From: Symsagittifera roscoffensis
Lineage: Eukaryota; Xenacoelomorpha; Acoela; Convolutidae
DNA: 60,000 nt
Reading direction: 5' to 3'
Assembly (NCBI RefSeq): GCF_963678635.1
Contig: NC_087071.1
Span: 18,539,613-18,599,612, forward strand
The notes beneath the pieces were generated by a model. It was given only the letters and a program-made list of their open reading frames with translations, searched no databases and was not told the DNA's origin. The position numbers were made by a program, and so were the translations under genes. The stretch's first letter is position 1. Each line of letters starts with the position of its first letter. Positions 44,025-57,989 of the stretch are shown here, in pieces.

Positions 44025-47003
44025 GAGTTCTGTTGACTAAAGTCGCCCAATGAGAGTTTTGATGACCAGAGTCGCCTCATGAGAGTGTTGTTGACTTGAG
44101 TTGCCCCATGAAAAGTTTGCTGACTTGACTCGCCCCATGAGGGTTTTGTTGATTAGAGTCGCACATGAAATTTTTGTTGCCCCAGAAGCGTTTTGTTGCC
44201 ACTAGAGTCGACCCATGAGCGTACTGTTGATTAGCATCTTCCCCAATGGAGGTTTTGTTCATTAGAAACGTCCACGAGAACTTTATTGTCTGAAATCGAG
44301 CCATCAGAGTTTTGTTGACTGTAAGCGCCTCTTGAAAATTTTAGTGCCTGGTGTCACTGAGAGTTTTCATGACTAGAAACACCCCCTGAGACTTGTGTTG
44401 ACTAGAGTCGCCCCATGATAGTTTTGTTGATTAGAGTTGCCCTATGAGAGTTTTGTTGACTAAAGTTGCCCTATGAGAGTTTTGTTGACTAGAGACGCCC
44501 CATGAAAATTATGCTGACTTGACGTGCCCCTTGAAAACAATGTTGACTAGAGTTACCCCATGAGATTTTTGTTGACTGAAGTCGCTCTCTGAGAGTTTTG
44601 TTTACTAGAGACGCCCCATGAAAATTTTGCTGACATGACTTGCCCCATGAGAGTTTTGTTGACTAGAGCTGCCTCACGAGATTTGTGTTGACTAGAGTCG
44701 CACATGAAAGTTTTGTTGACTGGAGTCACACCATTAGAGTTTTGTTGAATACAGTCGACCATGAGAGTTTTTTCGTCTATAGTCGCTCTATGAGATTGAT
44801 TTGTGTTGACTAGCGTCGCCCAATGAGCGTTTTGTTGACTAAAATTGTCGTATGCGAGTTTTGTTGACTAGATTCGCCCCATGAGATCCTTGTTGACTAA
44901 TGTCGCCCTATAAGATTTGCGTTGACTTGATTCACCTCATGAGATTTGTGTTAACTAGAGTCGCTCTATGAGAGTTTTGTTGGCTAAAGTCGCTATTTGA
45001 GAGTTTTGTTGACTTGACTTGCCCCATGAAAATTTTGAAGACTTGAGTCGCCACATTAGATTTCTGTTGACTAGATTCACACAATTAGCGTTTTGTTGAC
45101 TAAACTCATCGCATGAGAGTTTTTTTGACTAGAGTCGCCCCATGAGAGTTTTGTTGACTAGATTCGCTCCAAGAGATTTGTGTTGACTAGAGTCGCCCAT
45201 GGAATTTTTATTGACTAAAGTTGCCCTATGAGAGTTTTGCTGACTAGAGACGCCCCATGGAAATTTTGCTGACTTGACTTGCCCCTTGTGATTATTGTTG
45301 ACCAGAGTTACCCTTGAAATTTTTGTTGACTGAAGTCGCTCTCCGAGAGTTTTGATGACTAGAGACGCACCTTGCAAGTTTTGATGAATTGACTTGCCCC
45401 ATGAGAATTTTGTTGACAAGAGTAGCCCCATGAGATTTATGTTGACTAGAGTCGCCCGTTGAAAGTTTTGCTGACTTGAGTAGTCCCTCAAGTCAGCAAC
45501 GGGCGACTACGGGCGACTAGAGTCGCCCCATGAGAATTTTGTTGACTAGGGTAGCTCCAAGAGATTTGTGTGCCCACGAAAATTTTGTTGACCAAAGTTG
45601 CCCTATGAGAGTTTTGTTGACTAGAGACACCCTATGGAAATTTTGCTGACTTGAATTGCCACTTGAGAATATTGTTGACTAGAGTTACACCTTGAGATTT
45701 TTGTTGACTGAAGTCGCTCTCCGAGAGTTTTGTTGACTAGAGACGCCCCATGCAAATTTTGTTGACTTGACTTGCCCCATGAGAATTTTGTTGACTAGAG
45801 TCGCTCCATGAGATTTCTGTTGACTAGAGTCGCCCAATGAATGTTTTGCTGACTTGAGTAGCCCCATGAATTTTCCGTTGACTAGAGTCGCCCCATGAGA
45901 GTTTTGTTGACTAGAGTAGCTCCAAGAGAATGGCGTGGACTGGAGTCGCCCACGAAAGTTTTGTAGACTAAAGTTGCCCTATGAGAGTTTTGTTGACAAG
46001 AGATGCCCCATGAAAATTTTGCTGACTTGACGTGCCCCTTGAAAACATTGTTGACTAGAGTTACCCCATAAGATTTTTGTTGACTGAAGTCGCTCTCTGA
46101 GAGTTTTGTTTACTAGAGACGCCCCATGAAAATTTTGCTGACATGACTTGCCCCATGAGAGTTTTGTTGACTAGAGCTGCCCCACGAGATTTGTGTTGAC
46201 TAGAGTCGCACATGAAATTTTTGGTGACTGGAGTCGCCCCATGAGCGTACTGTTGATCAGCATCTTCCCATGGACTTTTGTTCACTAGAGTCGCCCATGA
46301 GAACTTTATTGACTGAGTTTTTTTTTACTATAAGCGCCCATGAAGATTTTATTGACTGGAGTCACTCCTTGAATGTTTTATTGACTAGAAACGCCCCCTT
46401 AGGTTTGTGTTGACTTGAGTGGACTCATGAGAGTTTTGTTGTTTAGAGTTGCCCCATGACAGTTTTGTTGACTAAAGTCGCCTCTGAGGGTTTTGCTGAC
46501 TTGAGTCGCCCGATGAAAGTTTTGCTGACTTGAGTCGCCCACTGAGATTTTTGTTGACTGAAGTCGCTCTCTGAGAGTTTTGTTTACTAGAGACGCCCCA
46601 TGAAAATTTTGCTGACATGATTTGCCCCATGAGAGTTTTGTTGACTAGAGCTGCCCCACGAGATTTGTGTTGACTAGAGTCGCCCAATGAAAGTTTTCCT
46701 GACTTGAATCGCCCCTTGAGAGTTTTGTTGACTAGAGTCGCCGTATGAGAGTTTTGTTGATTTGAGTTAACCCATGAAAGTTTTGTTGACTAGACTCGCC
46801 CAATGAAAATGTAGCTTACTTGAGTCGCCCCATGACAGTTCTGTTGACTAATTTTGTCGTATGAAAGTTTGGTTGATTAGTCGCTCCATGAGAAATTTGT
46901 TAACTAGAGTCGCTCCATGAAACTTTTGCTGACACTTCGCCCCAAGAGGGTTTTGTTGACTAGAATCGCCTCAAGAGAGTGTTGCTGTATAGAGTCATCC
47001 CAT
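44025..47003 (+). repeat. 2979-base segment, copy 1
   Basis: Nearly identical to 47004-49983 at an offset of 2979 bases. Repeat-derived open frames are unchanged between the copies at many positions. The one clear difference is the length of a T-run (about 46318 versus 49297). Confidence 0.9.
45450..45508. repeat. Inverted fold-back inside the array
   Basis: CTCAAGTCAGCAACGGGCGA at 45487 is the reverse complement of the immediately preceding array sequence (AGTCGCCCGTT at 45450 and GCTGACTTGAG at 45470), lacking eight bases of it. It is the only inverted piece noticed in the array and recurs at 48429-48487 through the 2979-base duplication. Confidence 0.8.
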
Positions 47004-49983
47004 GAGTTCTGTTGACTAAAGTCGCCCAATGAGAGTTTTGATGACCAGAGTCGCCTCATGAGAGTGTTGTTGACTTGAGTTGCCCCATGAAAAGTTTGCT
47101 GACTTGACTCGCCCCATGAGGGTTTTGTTGATTAGAGTCGCACATGAAATTTTTGTTGCCCCAGAAGCGTTTTGTTGCCACTAGAGTCGACCCATGAGCG
47201 TACTGTTGATTAGCATCTTCCCCAATGGAGGTTTTGTTCATTAGAAACGTCCACGAGAACTTTATTGTCTGAAATCGAGCCATCAGAGTTTTGTTGACTG
47301 TAAGCGCCTCTTGAAAATTTTAGTGCCTGGTGTCACTGAGAGTTTTCATGACTAGAAACACCCCCTGAGACTTGTGTTGACTAGAGTCGCCCCATGATAG
47401 TTTTGTTGATTAGAGTTGCCCTATGAGAGTTTTGTTGACTAAAGTTGCCCTATGAGAGTTTTGTTGACTAGAGACGCCCCATGAAAATTATGCTGACTTG
47501 ACGTGCCCCTTGAAAACAATGTTGACTAGAGTTACCCCATGAGATTTTTGTTGACTGAAGTCGCTCTCTGAGAGTTTTGTTTACTAGAGACGCCCCATGA
47601 AAATTTTGCTGACATGACTTGCCCCATGAGAGTTTTGTTGACTAGAGCTGCCTCACGAGATTTGTGTTGACTAGAGTCGCACATGAAAGTTTTGTTGACT
47701 GGAGTCACACCATTAGAGTTTTGTTGAATACAGTCGACCATGAGAGTTTTTTCGTCTATAGTCGCTCTATGAGATTGATTTGTGTTGACTAGCGTCGCCC
47801 AATGAGCGTTTTGTTGACTAAAATTGTCGTATGCGAGTTTTGTTGACTAGATTCGCCCCATGAGATCCTTGTTGACTAATGTCGCCCTATAAGATTTGCG
47901 TTGACTTGATTCACCTCATGAGATTTGTGTTAACTAGAGTCGCTCTATGAGAGTTTTGTTGGCTAAAGTCGCTATTTGAGAGTTTTGTTGACTTGACTTG
48001 CCCCATGAAAATTTTGAAGACTTGAGTCGCCACATTAGATTTCTGTTGACTAGATTCACACAATTAGCGTTTTGTTGACTAAACTCATCGCATGAGAGTT
48101 TTTTTGACTAGAGTCGCCCCATGAGAGTTTTGTTGACTAGATTCGCTCCAAGAGATTTGTGTTGACTAGAGTCGCCCATGGAATTTTTATTGACTAAAGT
48201 TGCCCTATGAGAGTTTTGCTGACTAGAGACGCCCCATGGAAATTTTGCTGACTTGACTTGCCCCTTGTGATTATTGTTGACCAGAGTTACCCTTGAAATT
48301 TTTGTTGACTGAAGTCGCTCTCCGAGAGTTTTGATGACTAGAGACGCACCTTGCAAGTTTTGATGAATTGACTTGCCCCATGAGAATTTTGTTGACAAGA
48401 GTAGCCCCATGAGATTTATGTTGACTAGAGTCGCCCGTTGAAAGTTTTGCTGACTTGAGTAGTCCCTCAAGTCAGCAACGGGCGACTACGGGCGACTAGA
48501 GTCGCCCCATGAGAATTTTGTTGACTAGGGTAGCTCCAAGAGATTTGTGTGCCCACGAAAATTTTGTTGACCAAAGTTGCCCTATGAGAGTTTTGTTGAC
48601 TAGAGACACCCTATGGAAATTTTGCTGACTTGAATTGCCACTTGAGAATATTGTTGACTAGAGTTACACCTTGAGATTTTTGTTGACTGAAGTCGCTCTC
48701 CGAGAGTTTTGTTGACTAGAGACGCCCCATGCAAATTTTGTTGACTTGACTTGCCCCATGAGAATTTTGTTGACTAGAGTCGCTCCATGAGATTTCTGTT
48801 GACTAGAGTCGCCCAATGAATGTTTTGCTGACTTGAGTAGCCCCATGAATTTTCCGTTGACTAGAGTCGCCCCATGAGAGTTTTGTTGACTAGAGTAGCT
48901 CCAAGAGAATGGCGTGGACTGGAGTCGCCCACGAAAGTTTTGTAGACTAAAGTTGCCCTATGAGAGTTTTGTTGACAAGAGATGCCCCATGAAAATTTTG
49001 CTGACTTGACGTGCCCCTTGAAAACATTGTTGACTAGAGTTACCCCATAAGATTTTTGTTGACTGAAGTCGCTCTCTGAGAGTTTTGTTTACTAGAGACG
49101 CCCCATGAAAATTTTGCTGACATGACTTGCCCCATGAGAGTTTTGTTGACTAGAGCTGCCCCACGAGATTTGTGTTGACTAGAGTCGCACATGAAATTTT
49201 TGGTGACTGGAGTCGCCCCATGAGCGTACTGTTGATCAGCATCTTCCCATGGACTTTTGTTCACTAGAGTCGCCCATGAGAACTTTATTGACTGAGTTTT
49301 TTTTTTACTATAAGCGCCCATGAAGATTTTATTGACTGGAGTCACTCCTTGAATGTTTTATTGACTAGAAACGCCCCCTTAGGTTTGTGTTGACTTGAGT
49401 GGACTCATGAGAGTTTTGTTGTTTAGAGTTGCCCCATGACAGTTTTGTTGACTAAAGTCGCCTCTGAGGGTTTTGCTGACTTGAGTCGCCCGATGAAAGT
49501 TTTGCTGACTTGAGTCGCCCACTGAGATTTTTGTTGACTGAAGTCGCTCTCTGAGAGTTTTGTTTACTAGAGACGCCCCATGAAAATTTTGCTGACATGA
49601 TTTGCCCCATGAGAGTTTTGTTGACTAGAGCTGCCCCACGAGATTTGTGTTGACTAGAGTCGCCCAATGAAAGTTTTCCTGACTTGAATCGCCCCTTGAG
49701 AGTTTTGTTGACTAGAGTCGCCGTATGAGAGTTTTGTTGATTTGAGTTAACCCATGAAAGTTTTGTTGACTAGACTCGCCCAATGAAAATGTAGCTTACT
49801 TGAGTCGCCCCATGACAGTTCTGTTGACTAATTTTGTCGTATGAAAGTTTGGTTGATTAGTCGCTCCATGAGAAATTTGTTAACTAGAGTCGCTCCATGA
49901 AACTTTTGCTGACACTTCGCCCCAAGAGGGTTTTGTTGACTAGAATCGCCTCAAGAGAGTGTTGCTGTATAGAGTCATCCCAT
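47004..49983 (+). repeat. 2980-base segment, copy 2
   Basis: Second copy of 44025-47003, one base longer. The two copies diverge at once outside the junctions (compare 44024 with 47003, and 47018 with 49998). Confidence 0.9.
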
Positions 49984-51060
49984 GAGTTCTGTTGACTGGA
50001 GTCGCCCAATGAGAAATTTGTTGACTAGAATGGCCCCATGAAACGTTTGCTGACTTGACTCGCGCTATGAGGGTTTTGTTGACTAGATTCGCCTCATGAG
50101 AGTGTTGCTGTATAGATTCGCCCCATGAGTTTTGTTGACTAAAGTCACCCAATGAGAGTTTTGTTGGCTAAATTTGTCGTATGAGAGTTTTGTTGACTAG
50201 ACTTGCCTCATGAGAGTTTTGTTGACTTGAGTTGCCCCATGAAAAGTTTGCTGACTTGACTCGCCCCATGAGGGTTTTGTTGACTAGATTCGCCTCATGA
50301 GAGTGTTGATGTATAGAGTCACCCCATGAGTTCTGTTGACTACAGTTGCCCCATGAGCGTATTGTTGATTAGCATCTTCCCAAGAAGGTTTTGTTCACTA
50401 GAGTTGCCTATCAGAACCTTAATGACTGAACTCGAGCCATCAGAGCTTGGTTGACTATAAGCTCCCATGAAAGTTTTAATGACTGGAGTCACATTTTGAG
50501 AGTTTTATTGACTAGAAATGCCCGCTGAGAGTTTTGTTGACTAGTGTTGCCCAATGAGAAATTTGTTGACTAGAATCGCCCCATGAAACGTTTGCTGACT
50601 TGACTCGCGCTATGAGGGTTTTGTTGACTAGATTCGCCTCATGAGAGTGTTGCTGTATAGATTCGCCCCACGAGTTTTGTTGACTAAAGTCACCCAATGA
50701 GAGTTTTGTTGGCTAAATTTGTCGTATGAGAGTTTTGTTGACTAGACTTGCCTCATGAGAGTTTTGTTGACTTGAGTTGCCCCATGAAAAATTTGCTGAT
50801 TTGACTCGCCCCATGAGGGTTTTATTGACTAGATTCGCCTCATGAGAGTGTTGATGTATAGAGTCACACCATGAGTTCTGTTGACTACAGTCGCCCCATG
50901 AGCGTATTGTTGATTAGCATCTTCCCAAGAAGGTTTTGTTCACTAGAGTTGCCTATCAGAACCTTAATGACTGAACTCGAGCCATCAGAGTTTCGTTGAC
51001 TATAAGCGCCCATGAAACTTTTATTGACTGGAGTCACAACTTGAGAGTTTTATTGACTAT

Positions 51061-54000
51061 AAACGCTCACTGAGATTAGTGTTGACTTGAGTCGCCCCAT
51101 GAGAGCTTTGTTGACTAGTGTTGCTCCATGAGATTTGTTGACTAAAGTTGCCTCATGAGAGTTTTGTCGATGAGAGTCGCCTCTTGAGAGTTTTGTTGAC
51201 TTGAGTTGCCCCTTGAGAGTTCTGTTGACTAAAGTCGCCCAATGAGAGTTTTGATGACCAGAGTCGCCTCATGAGAGTGTTGTTGACTTGAGTTGCCCCA
51301 TGAAAAGTTTGCTGAATTGACTCGCCCCATGAGGGTTTTGTTGATTAGAGTCGCACATGAAATTTTTGTTGCCCCAGAAGCGTTTTGTTGCCACTAGAGT
51401 CGACCCATGAGCGTACTGTTGATTAGCATCTTCCCCAATGGAGGTTTTGTTCATTAGAAACGTCCACGAGAACTTTATTGTCTGAAATCGAGCCATCAGA
51501 GTTTTGTTGACTGTAAGCGCCTCTTGAAAATTTTAGTGCCTGGTGTCACTGAGAGTTTTCATGACTAGAAACACCCCCTGAGACTTGTGTTGACTAGAGT
51601 CGCCCCATGATAGTTTTGTTGATTAGAGTTGCCCTATGAGAGTTTTGTTGACTAAAGTCGCCCCATGAGAGTTTTGATGACCAGAGTCGCCTCATGAGAG
51701 TTTTGTTGACTTGAGTTGCCCCATGAAAAGTTTGCTGACTTGACTCGCCCCATGAGGGTTTTGTTGACTAGATTCGCCTCATGAGAGTGTTGATGTATAG
51801 AGTCACCCAATGAGTTCTGTTGACTAGAGTCGCCCAATGAGAATTTTGTTGACAAGTATCGCCCCATGAGAGTTTTGTTGACTGGAGTTGCCCCAATAAA
51901 TTTGTGTTGACTAGGGTCGCCCCATGAGCGTATTGTTGATTAGCATCTTCCCAAGAAGGTTTTGTTCACTAGAGTTGCCTATCAGAACCTTAATGACTGA
52001 TCTCGAGCCATCAGAGCTTGGTTGACTATAAGCTCCCATGAAAGTTTTAATGACTGGAGTCACATTTTGAGAGTTTTATTGACTAGAAATGCCCGCTGAG
52101 AGTTTTGTTGACTAGTGTTGCCCAATGAGAAATTTGTTGACTAGAATCGCCCCATGAAACGTTTGCTGACTTGACTCGCGCTATGAGGGTTTTGTTGACT
52201 AGATTCGCCTCATGAGAGTGTTGCTGTATAGATTCGCCCCATGAGTTTTGTTGACTAAAGTCACCCAATGAGAGTTTTGTTGGCTAAATTTGTCGTATGA
52301 GAATTTTGTTGACTAGACTTGCCTCATGAGAGTTTTGTTGACTTGAGTTGCCCCATGAAAAGTTTGCTGATTTGACTCGCCCCATGAGGGTTTTATTGAC
52401 TAGATTCGCCTCATGAGAGTGTTGATGTATAGAGTCACACCATGAGTTCTGTTGACTACAGTCGCCCCATGAGCGTATTGTTGATTAGCATCTTCCCAAG
52501 AAGGTTTTGTTCACTAGAGCTGCCTATCAGAACCTTAATGACTGAAGTCGAGCCATCAGAGTTTCGTTGACTATAAGCGCCCATGAAACTTTTATTGACT
52601 GGAGTCACAACTTGAGAGTTTTATTGACTATAAACGCTCACTGAGATTAGTGTTGACTTGAGTCGCCCCATGAGAGCTTTGTTGACTAGTGTTGCTCCAT
52701 GAGATTTGTTGACTAAAGTTGCCTCATGAGAGTTTTGTCGATGAGAGTCGCCTCTTGAGAGTTTTGTTGACTTGAGTTGCCCCTTGAGAGTTCTGTTGAC
52801 TAAAGTCGCCCAATGAGAGTTTTGATGACCAGAGTCGCCTCATGAGAGTGTTGTTGACTTGAGTTGCCCCATGAAAAGTTTGCTGACTTGACTCGCCCCA
52901 TGAGGGTTTTGTTGATTAGAGTCGCACATGAAAGTTTTGTTGCCCCAGAAGCGTTTTGTTGCCACTAGAGTCAACCCATGAGCGTACTGTTGATTAGCAT
53001 CTTCCCCAATGGAGGTTTTGTTCATTAGAAACGTCCACGAGAACTTTATTGTCTGAAATCGAGCCATCAGAGTTTTGTTGACTGTAAGCGCCTCTTGAAA
53101 ATTTTAGTGCCTGGTGTCACTGAGAGTTTTCATGACTAGAAACACCCCCTGAGACTTGTGCTGACTAGAGTCGCCCCATGATAGTTTTGTTGATTAGAGT
53201 TGCCCTATGAGAGTTTTGTTGACTAAAGTCGCCCCATGAGAGTTTTGATGACCAGAGTCGCCTCATGAGAGTTTTGTTGACTTGAGTTGCCCCATGAAAA
53301 GTTTGCTGACTTGACTCGCCCCATGAGGGTTTTGTTGACTAGATTCGCCTCATGAGAGTGTTGATGTATAGAGTCACCCAATGAGTTCTGTTGACTAGAG
53401 TCGCCCAATGAGAATTTTATTGACAAGTATCGCCCCATGAGAGTTTTGTTGACTGGAGTTGCCCCAATAAATTTGTGTTGACTAGGGTCGCCCCATGAGC
53501 GTATTGTTGATTAGCATCTTCCCACGAAGGGTTTGTTCACTAAAGTTGCCCATGAGATCCTTAATGACTGAAGTCGAGCCATCAGAGTTTCGTTGACTAT
53601 AAGCGCCCATGAAACTTTTATTGACTGGAGTCACAACTTGAGAGTTTTATTGACTATAAACGCTCACTGAGATTAGTGTTGACTTGAGTCGCCCCATGAG
53701 AGCTTTGTTGACTAGTGTTGCTCCATGAGATTTGTTGACTAAAGTTGCCTCATGAGAGTTTTGTCGATGAGAGTCGCCTCTTGAAAGTTTTGTTGACTTG
53801 AGTTGCCCCTTGAGAGTTCTGTTGACTAAAGTCGCCCAATGAGAGTTTTGTTGGCTAAATTTGTCGTATGAGAATTTTGTTGACTAGACTTGCCTCATGA
53901 GAGTTTTGTTGACTTGAGTTGCCCCATGAAAAGTTTGCTGATTTGACTCGCCCCATGAGGGTTTTATTGACTAGATTCGCCTCATGAGAGTGTTGATGTA

Positions 54001-57000
54001 TAGAGTCACACCATGAGTTCTGTTGACTACAGTCGCCCCATGAGCGTATTGTTGATTAGCATCTTCCCAAGAAGGTTTTGTTCACTAGAGCTGCCTATCA
54101 GAACCTTAATGACTGAAGTCGAGCCATCAGAGTTTCGTTGACTATAAGCGCCCATGAAACTTTTATTGACTGGAGTCACAACTTGAGAGTTTTATTGACT
54201 ATAAACGCTCACTGAGATTAGTGTTGACTTGAGTCGCCCCATGAGAGCTTTGTTGACTAGTGTTGCTCCATGAGATTTGTTGACTAAAGTTGCCTCATGA
54301 GAGTTTTGTCGATGAGAGTCGCCTCTTGAGAGTTTTGTTGACTTGAGTTGCCCCTTGAGAGTTCTGTTGACTAAAGTCGCCCAATGAGAGTTTTGATGAC
54401 CAGAGTCGCCTCATGAGAGTGTTGTTGACTTGAGTTGCCCCATGAAAAGTTTGCTGACTTGACTCGCCCCATGAGGGTTTTGTTGATTAGAGTCGCACTT
54501 GAAAGTTTTGTTGCCCCAGAAGCGTTTTGTTGCCACTAGAGTCAACCCATGAGCGTATAGAGTCACCCAATGAGTTCTGTTGACTAGAGTCGCCCAATGA
54601 GAATTTTATTGACAAGTATCGCCCCATGAGAGTTTTGTTGACTGGAGTTGCCCCAATAAATTTGTGTTGACTAGGGTCGCCCCATGAGCGTATTGTTGAT
54701 TAGCATCTTCCCACGAAGGGTTTGTTCACTAAAGTTGCCCATGAGATCCTTAATGACTGAAGTCGAGCCATCAGAGTTTCGTTGACTATAAGCGCCCATG
54801 AAACTTTTATTGACTGGAGTCACAACTTGAGAGTTTTATTGACTATAAACGCTCACTGAGATTAGTGTTGACTTGAGTCGCCCCATGAGAGCTTTGTTGA
54901 CTAGTGTTGCTCCATGAGATTTGTTGACTAAAGTTGCCTCATGAGAGTTTTGTCGATGAGAGTCGCCTCTTGAGAGTTTTGTTGACTTGAGTTGCCCCTT
55001 GAGAGTTCTGTTGACTAAAGTCGCCCAATGAGAGTTTTGTTGGCTAAATTTGTCGTATGAGAATTTTGTTGACTAGACTTGCCTCATGAGAGTTTTGTTG
55101 ACTTGAGTTGCCCCATGAAAAGTTTGCTGATTTGACTCGCCCCATGAGGGTTTTATTGACTAGATTCGCCTCATGAGAGTGTTGATGTATAGAGTCACAC
55201 CATGAGTTCTGTTGACTACAGTCGCCCCATGAGCGTATTGTTGATTAGCATCTTCCCAAGAAGGTTTTGTTCACTAGAGCTGCCTATCAGAACCTTAATG
55301 ACTGAAGTCGAGCCATCAGAGTTTCGTTGACTATAAGCGCCCATGAAACTTTTATTGACTGGAGTCACAACTTGAGAGTTTTATTGACTATAAACGCTCA
55401 CTGAGATTAGTGTTGACTTGAGTCGCCCCATGAGAGCTTTGTTGACTAGTGTTGCTCCATGAGATTTGTTGACTAAAGTTGCCTCATGAGAGTTTTGTCG
55501 ATGAGAGTCGCCTCTTGAGAGTTTTGTTGACTTGAGTTGCCCCTTGAGAGTTCTGTTGACTAAAGTCGCCCAATGAGAGTTTTGATGACCAGAGTCGCCT
55601 CATGAGAGTGTTGTTGACTTGAGTTGCCCCATGAAAAGTTTGCTGACTTGACTCGCCCCATGAGGGTTTTGTTGATTAGAGTCGCACTTGAAAGTTTTGT
55701 TGCCCCAGAAGCGTTTTGTTGCCACTAGAGTCAACCCATGAGCGTACTGTTGATTAGCATCTTCCCCAATGGAGGTTTTGTTCATTAGAAACGTCCACGA
55801 GAACTTTATTGTCTGAAATCGAGCCATCAGAGTTTTGTTGACTGTAAGCGCCTCTTGAAAATTTTAGTGCCTGGTGTCACTGAGAGTTTTCATGACTAGA
55901 AACACCCCCTGAGACTTGTGCTGACTAGAGTCGCCCCATGATAGTTTTGTTGATTAGAGTTGCCCTATGAGAGTTTTGTTGACTAAAGTCGCCCCATGAG
56001 AGTTTTGATGACCAGAGTCGCCTCATGAGAGTTTTGTTGACTTGAGTTGCCCCATGAAAAGTTTGCTGACTTGACTCGCCCCATGAGGGTTTTGTTGACT
56101 AGATTCGCCTCATGAGAGTGTTGATGTATAGAGTCACCCAATGAGTTCTGTTGACTAGAGTCGCCCAATGAGAATTTTATTGACAAGTATCGCCCCATGA
56201 GAGTTTTGTTGACTGGAGTTGCCCCAATAAATTTGTGTTGACTAGGGTCGCCCCATGAGCGTATTGTTGATTAGCATCTTCCCACGAAGGGTTTGTTCAC
56301 TAAAGTTGCCCATGAGATCCTTAATGACTGAAGTCGAGCCATCAGAGTTTCGTTGACTATAAGCGCCCATGAAACTTTTATTGACTGGAGTCACAACTTG
56401 AGAGTTTTATTGACTATAAACGCTCACTGAGATTAGTGTTGACTTGAGTCGCCCCATGAGAGCTTTGTTGACTAGTGTTGCTCCATGAGATTTGTTGACT
56501 AAAGTTGCCTCATGAGAGTTTTGTCGATGAGAGTCGCCTCTTGAGAGTTTTGTTGACTTGAGTTGCCCCTTGAGAGTTCTGTTGACTAAAGTCGCCCAAT
56601 GAGAGTTTTGTTGGCTAAATTTGTCGTATGAGAATTTTGTTGACTAGACTTGCCTCATGAGAGTTTTGTTGACTTGAGTTGCCCCATGAAAAGTTTGCTG
56701 ATTTGACTCGCCCCATGAGGGTTTTATTGACTAGATTCGCCTCATGAGAGTGTTGATGTATAGAGTCACACCATGAGTTCTGTTGACTACAGTCGCCCCA
56801 TGAGCGTATTGTTGATTAGCATCTTCCCAAGAAGGTTTTGTTCACTAGAGCTGCCTATCAGAACCTTAATGACTGAAGTCGAGCCATCAGAGTTTCGTTG
56901 ACTATAAGCGCCCATGAAACTTTTATTGACTGGAGTCACAACTTGAGAGTTTTATTGACTATAAACGCTCACTGAGATTAGTGTTGACTTGAGTCGCCCC

Positions 57001-57989
57001 ATGAGAGCTTTGTTGACTAGTGTTGCTCCATGAGATTTGTTGACTAAAGTTGCCTCATGAGAGTTTTGTCGATGAGAGTCGCCTCTTGAGAGTTTTGTTG
57101 ACTTGAGTTGCCCCTTGAGAGTTCTGTTGACTAAAGTCGCCCAATGAGAGTTTTGATGACCAGAGTCGCCTCATGAGAGTGTTGTTGACTTGAGTTGCCC
57201 CATGAAAAGTTTGCTGACTTGACTCGCCCCATGAGGGTTTTGTTGATTAGAGTCGCACATGAAAGTTTTGTTGCCCCAGAAGCGTTTTGTTGCCACTAGA
57301 GTCAACCCATGAGCGTACTGTTGATTAGCATCTTCCCCAATGGAGGTTTTGTTCATTAGAAACGTCCACGAGAACTTTATTGTCTGAAATCGAGCCATCA
57401 GAGTTTTGTTGACTGTAAGCGCCTCTTGAAAATTTTAGTGCCTGGTGTCACTGAGAGTTTTCATGACTAGAAACACCCCCTGAGACTTGTGCTGACTAGA
57501 GTCGCCCCATGATAGTTTTGTTGATTAGAGTTGCCCTATGAGAGTTTTGTTGACTAAAGTCGACCCATGAGAGTTTTGATGACCAGAGTCGCCTCAGGAG
57601 AGTTTTGTTGACTTGAGTTGCCCCATGAAAAGTTTGCTGACTTGACTCGCCCCATGAGGGTTTTGTTGACTAGATTCGCCTCATGAGAGTGTTGATGTAT
57701 AGAGTCACCCAATGAGTTCTGTTGACTAGAGTCGCCCAATGAGAATTTTATTGACAAGTATCGCCCCATGAGAGTTTTGTTGACTGGAGTTGCCCCAATA
57801 AATTTGTGTTGACTAGGGTCGCCCCATGAGCGTATTGTTGATTAGCATCTTCCCACGAAGGGTTTGTTCACTAAAGTTGCCCATGAGATCCTTAATGACT
57901 GAAGTCGAGCCATCAGAGTTTCGTTGACTATAAGCGCCCATGAAACTTTTATTGACTGGAGTCACAACTTGAGAGTTTTATTGACTATA
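51061..57989 (+). repeat. Higher-order repeat of alternating 1026- and 545-base blocks
   Basis: The landmark AAACGCTCACTGAGATTAGT lies at 51061, 52632, 53658, 54203, 54847, 55392, 56418, 56963 and 57989. The intervals are 1571, 1026, 545, 644, 545, 1026, 545 and 1026. 1571 equals 1026 plus 545, and 644 is a 1026 block with 382 bases deleted. The basic higher-order unit is thus a 1571-base pair of blocks. The same landmark also starts the array at 43868. Confidence 0.85.

Noticed and set aside
44077-57769. Many minus-strand open frames of 60-120 codons with similar Ser/Gln/Asn-rich translations
   Set aside because: They are read-through of the 29-base minisatellite in rotating frames; starts and stops follow unit variants, and no splice or signal features support genes.
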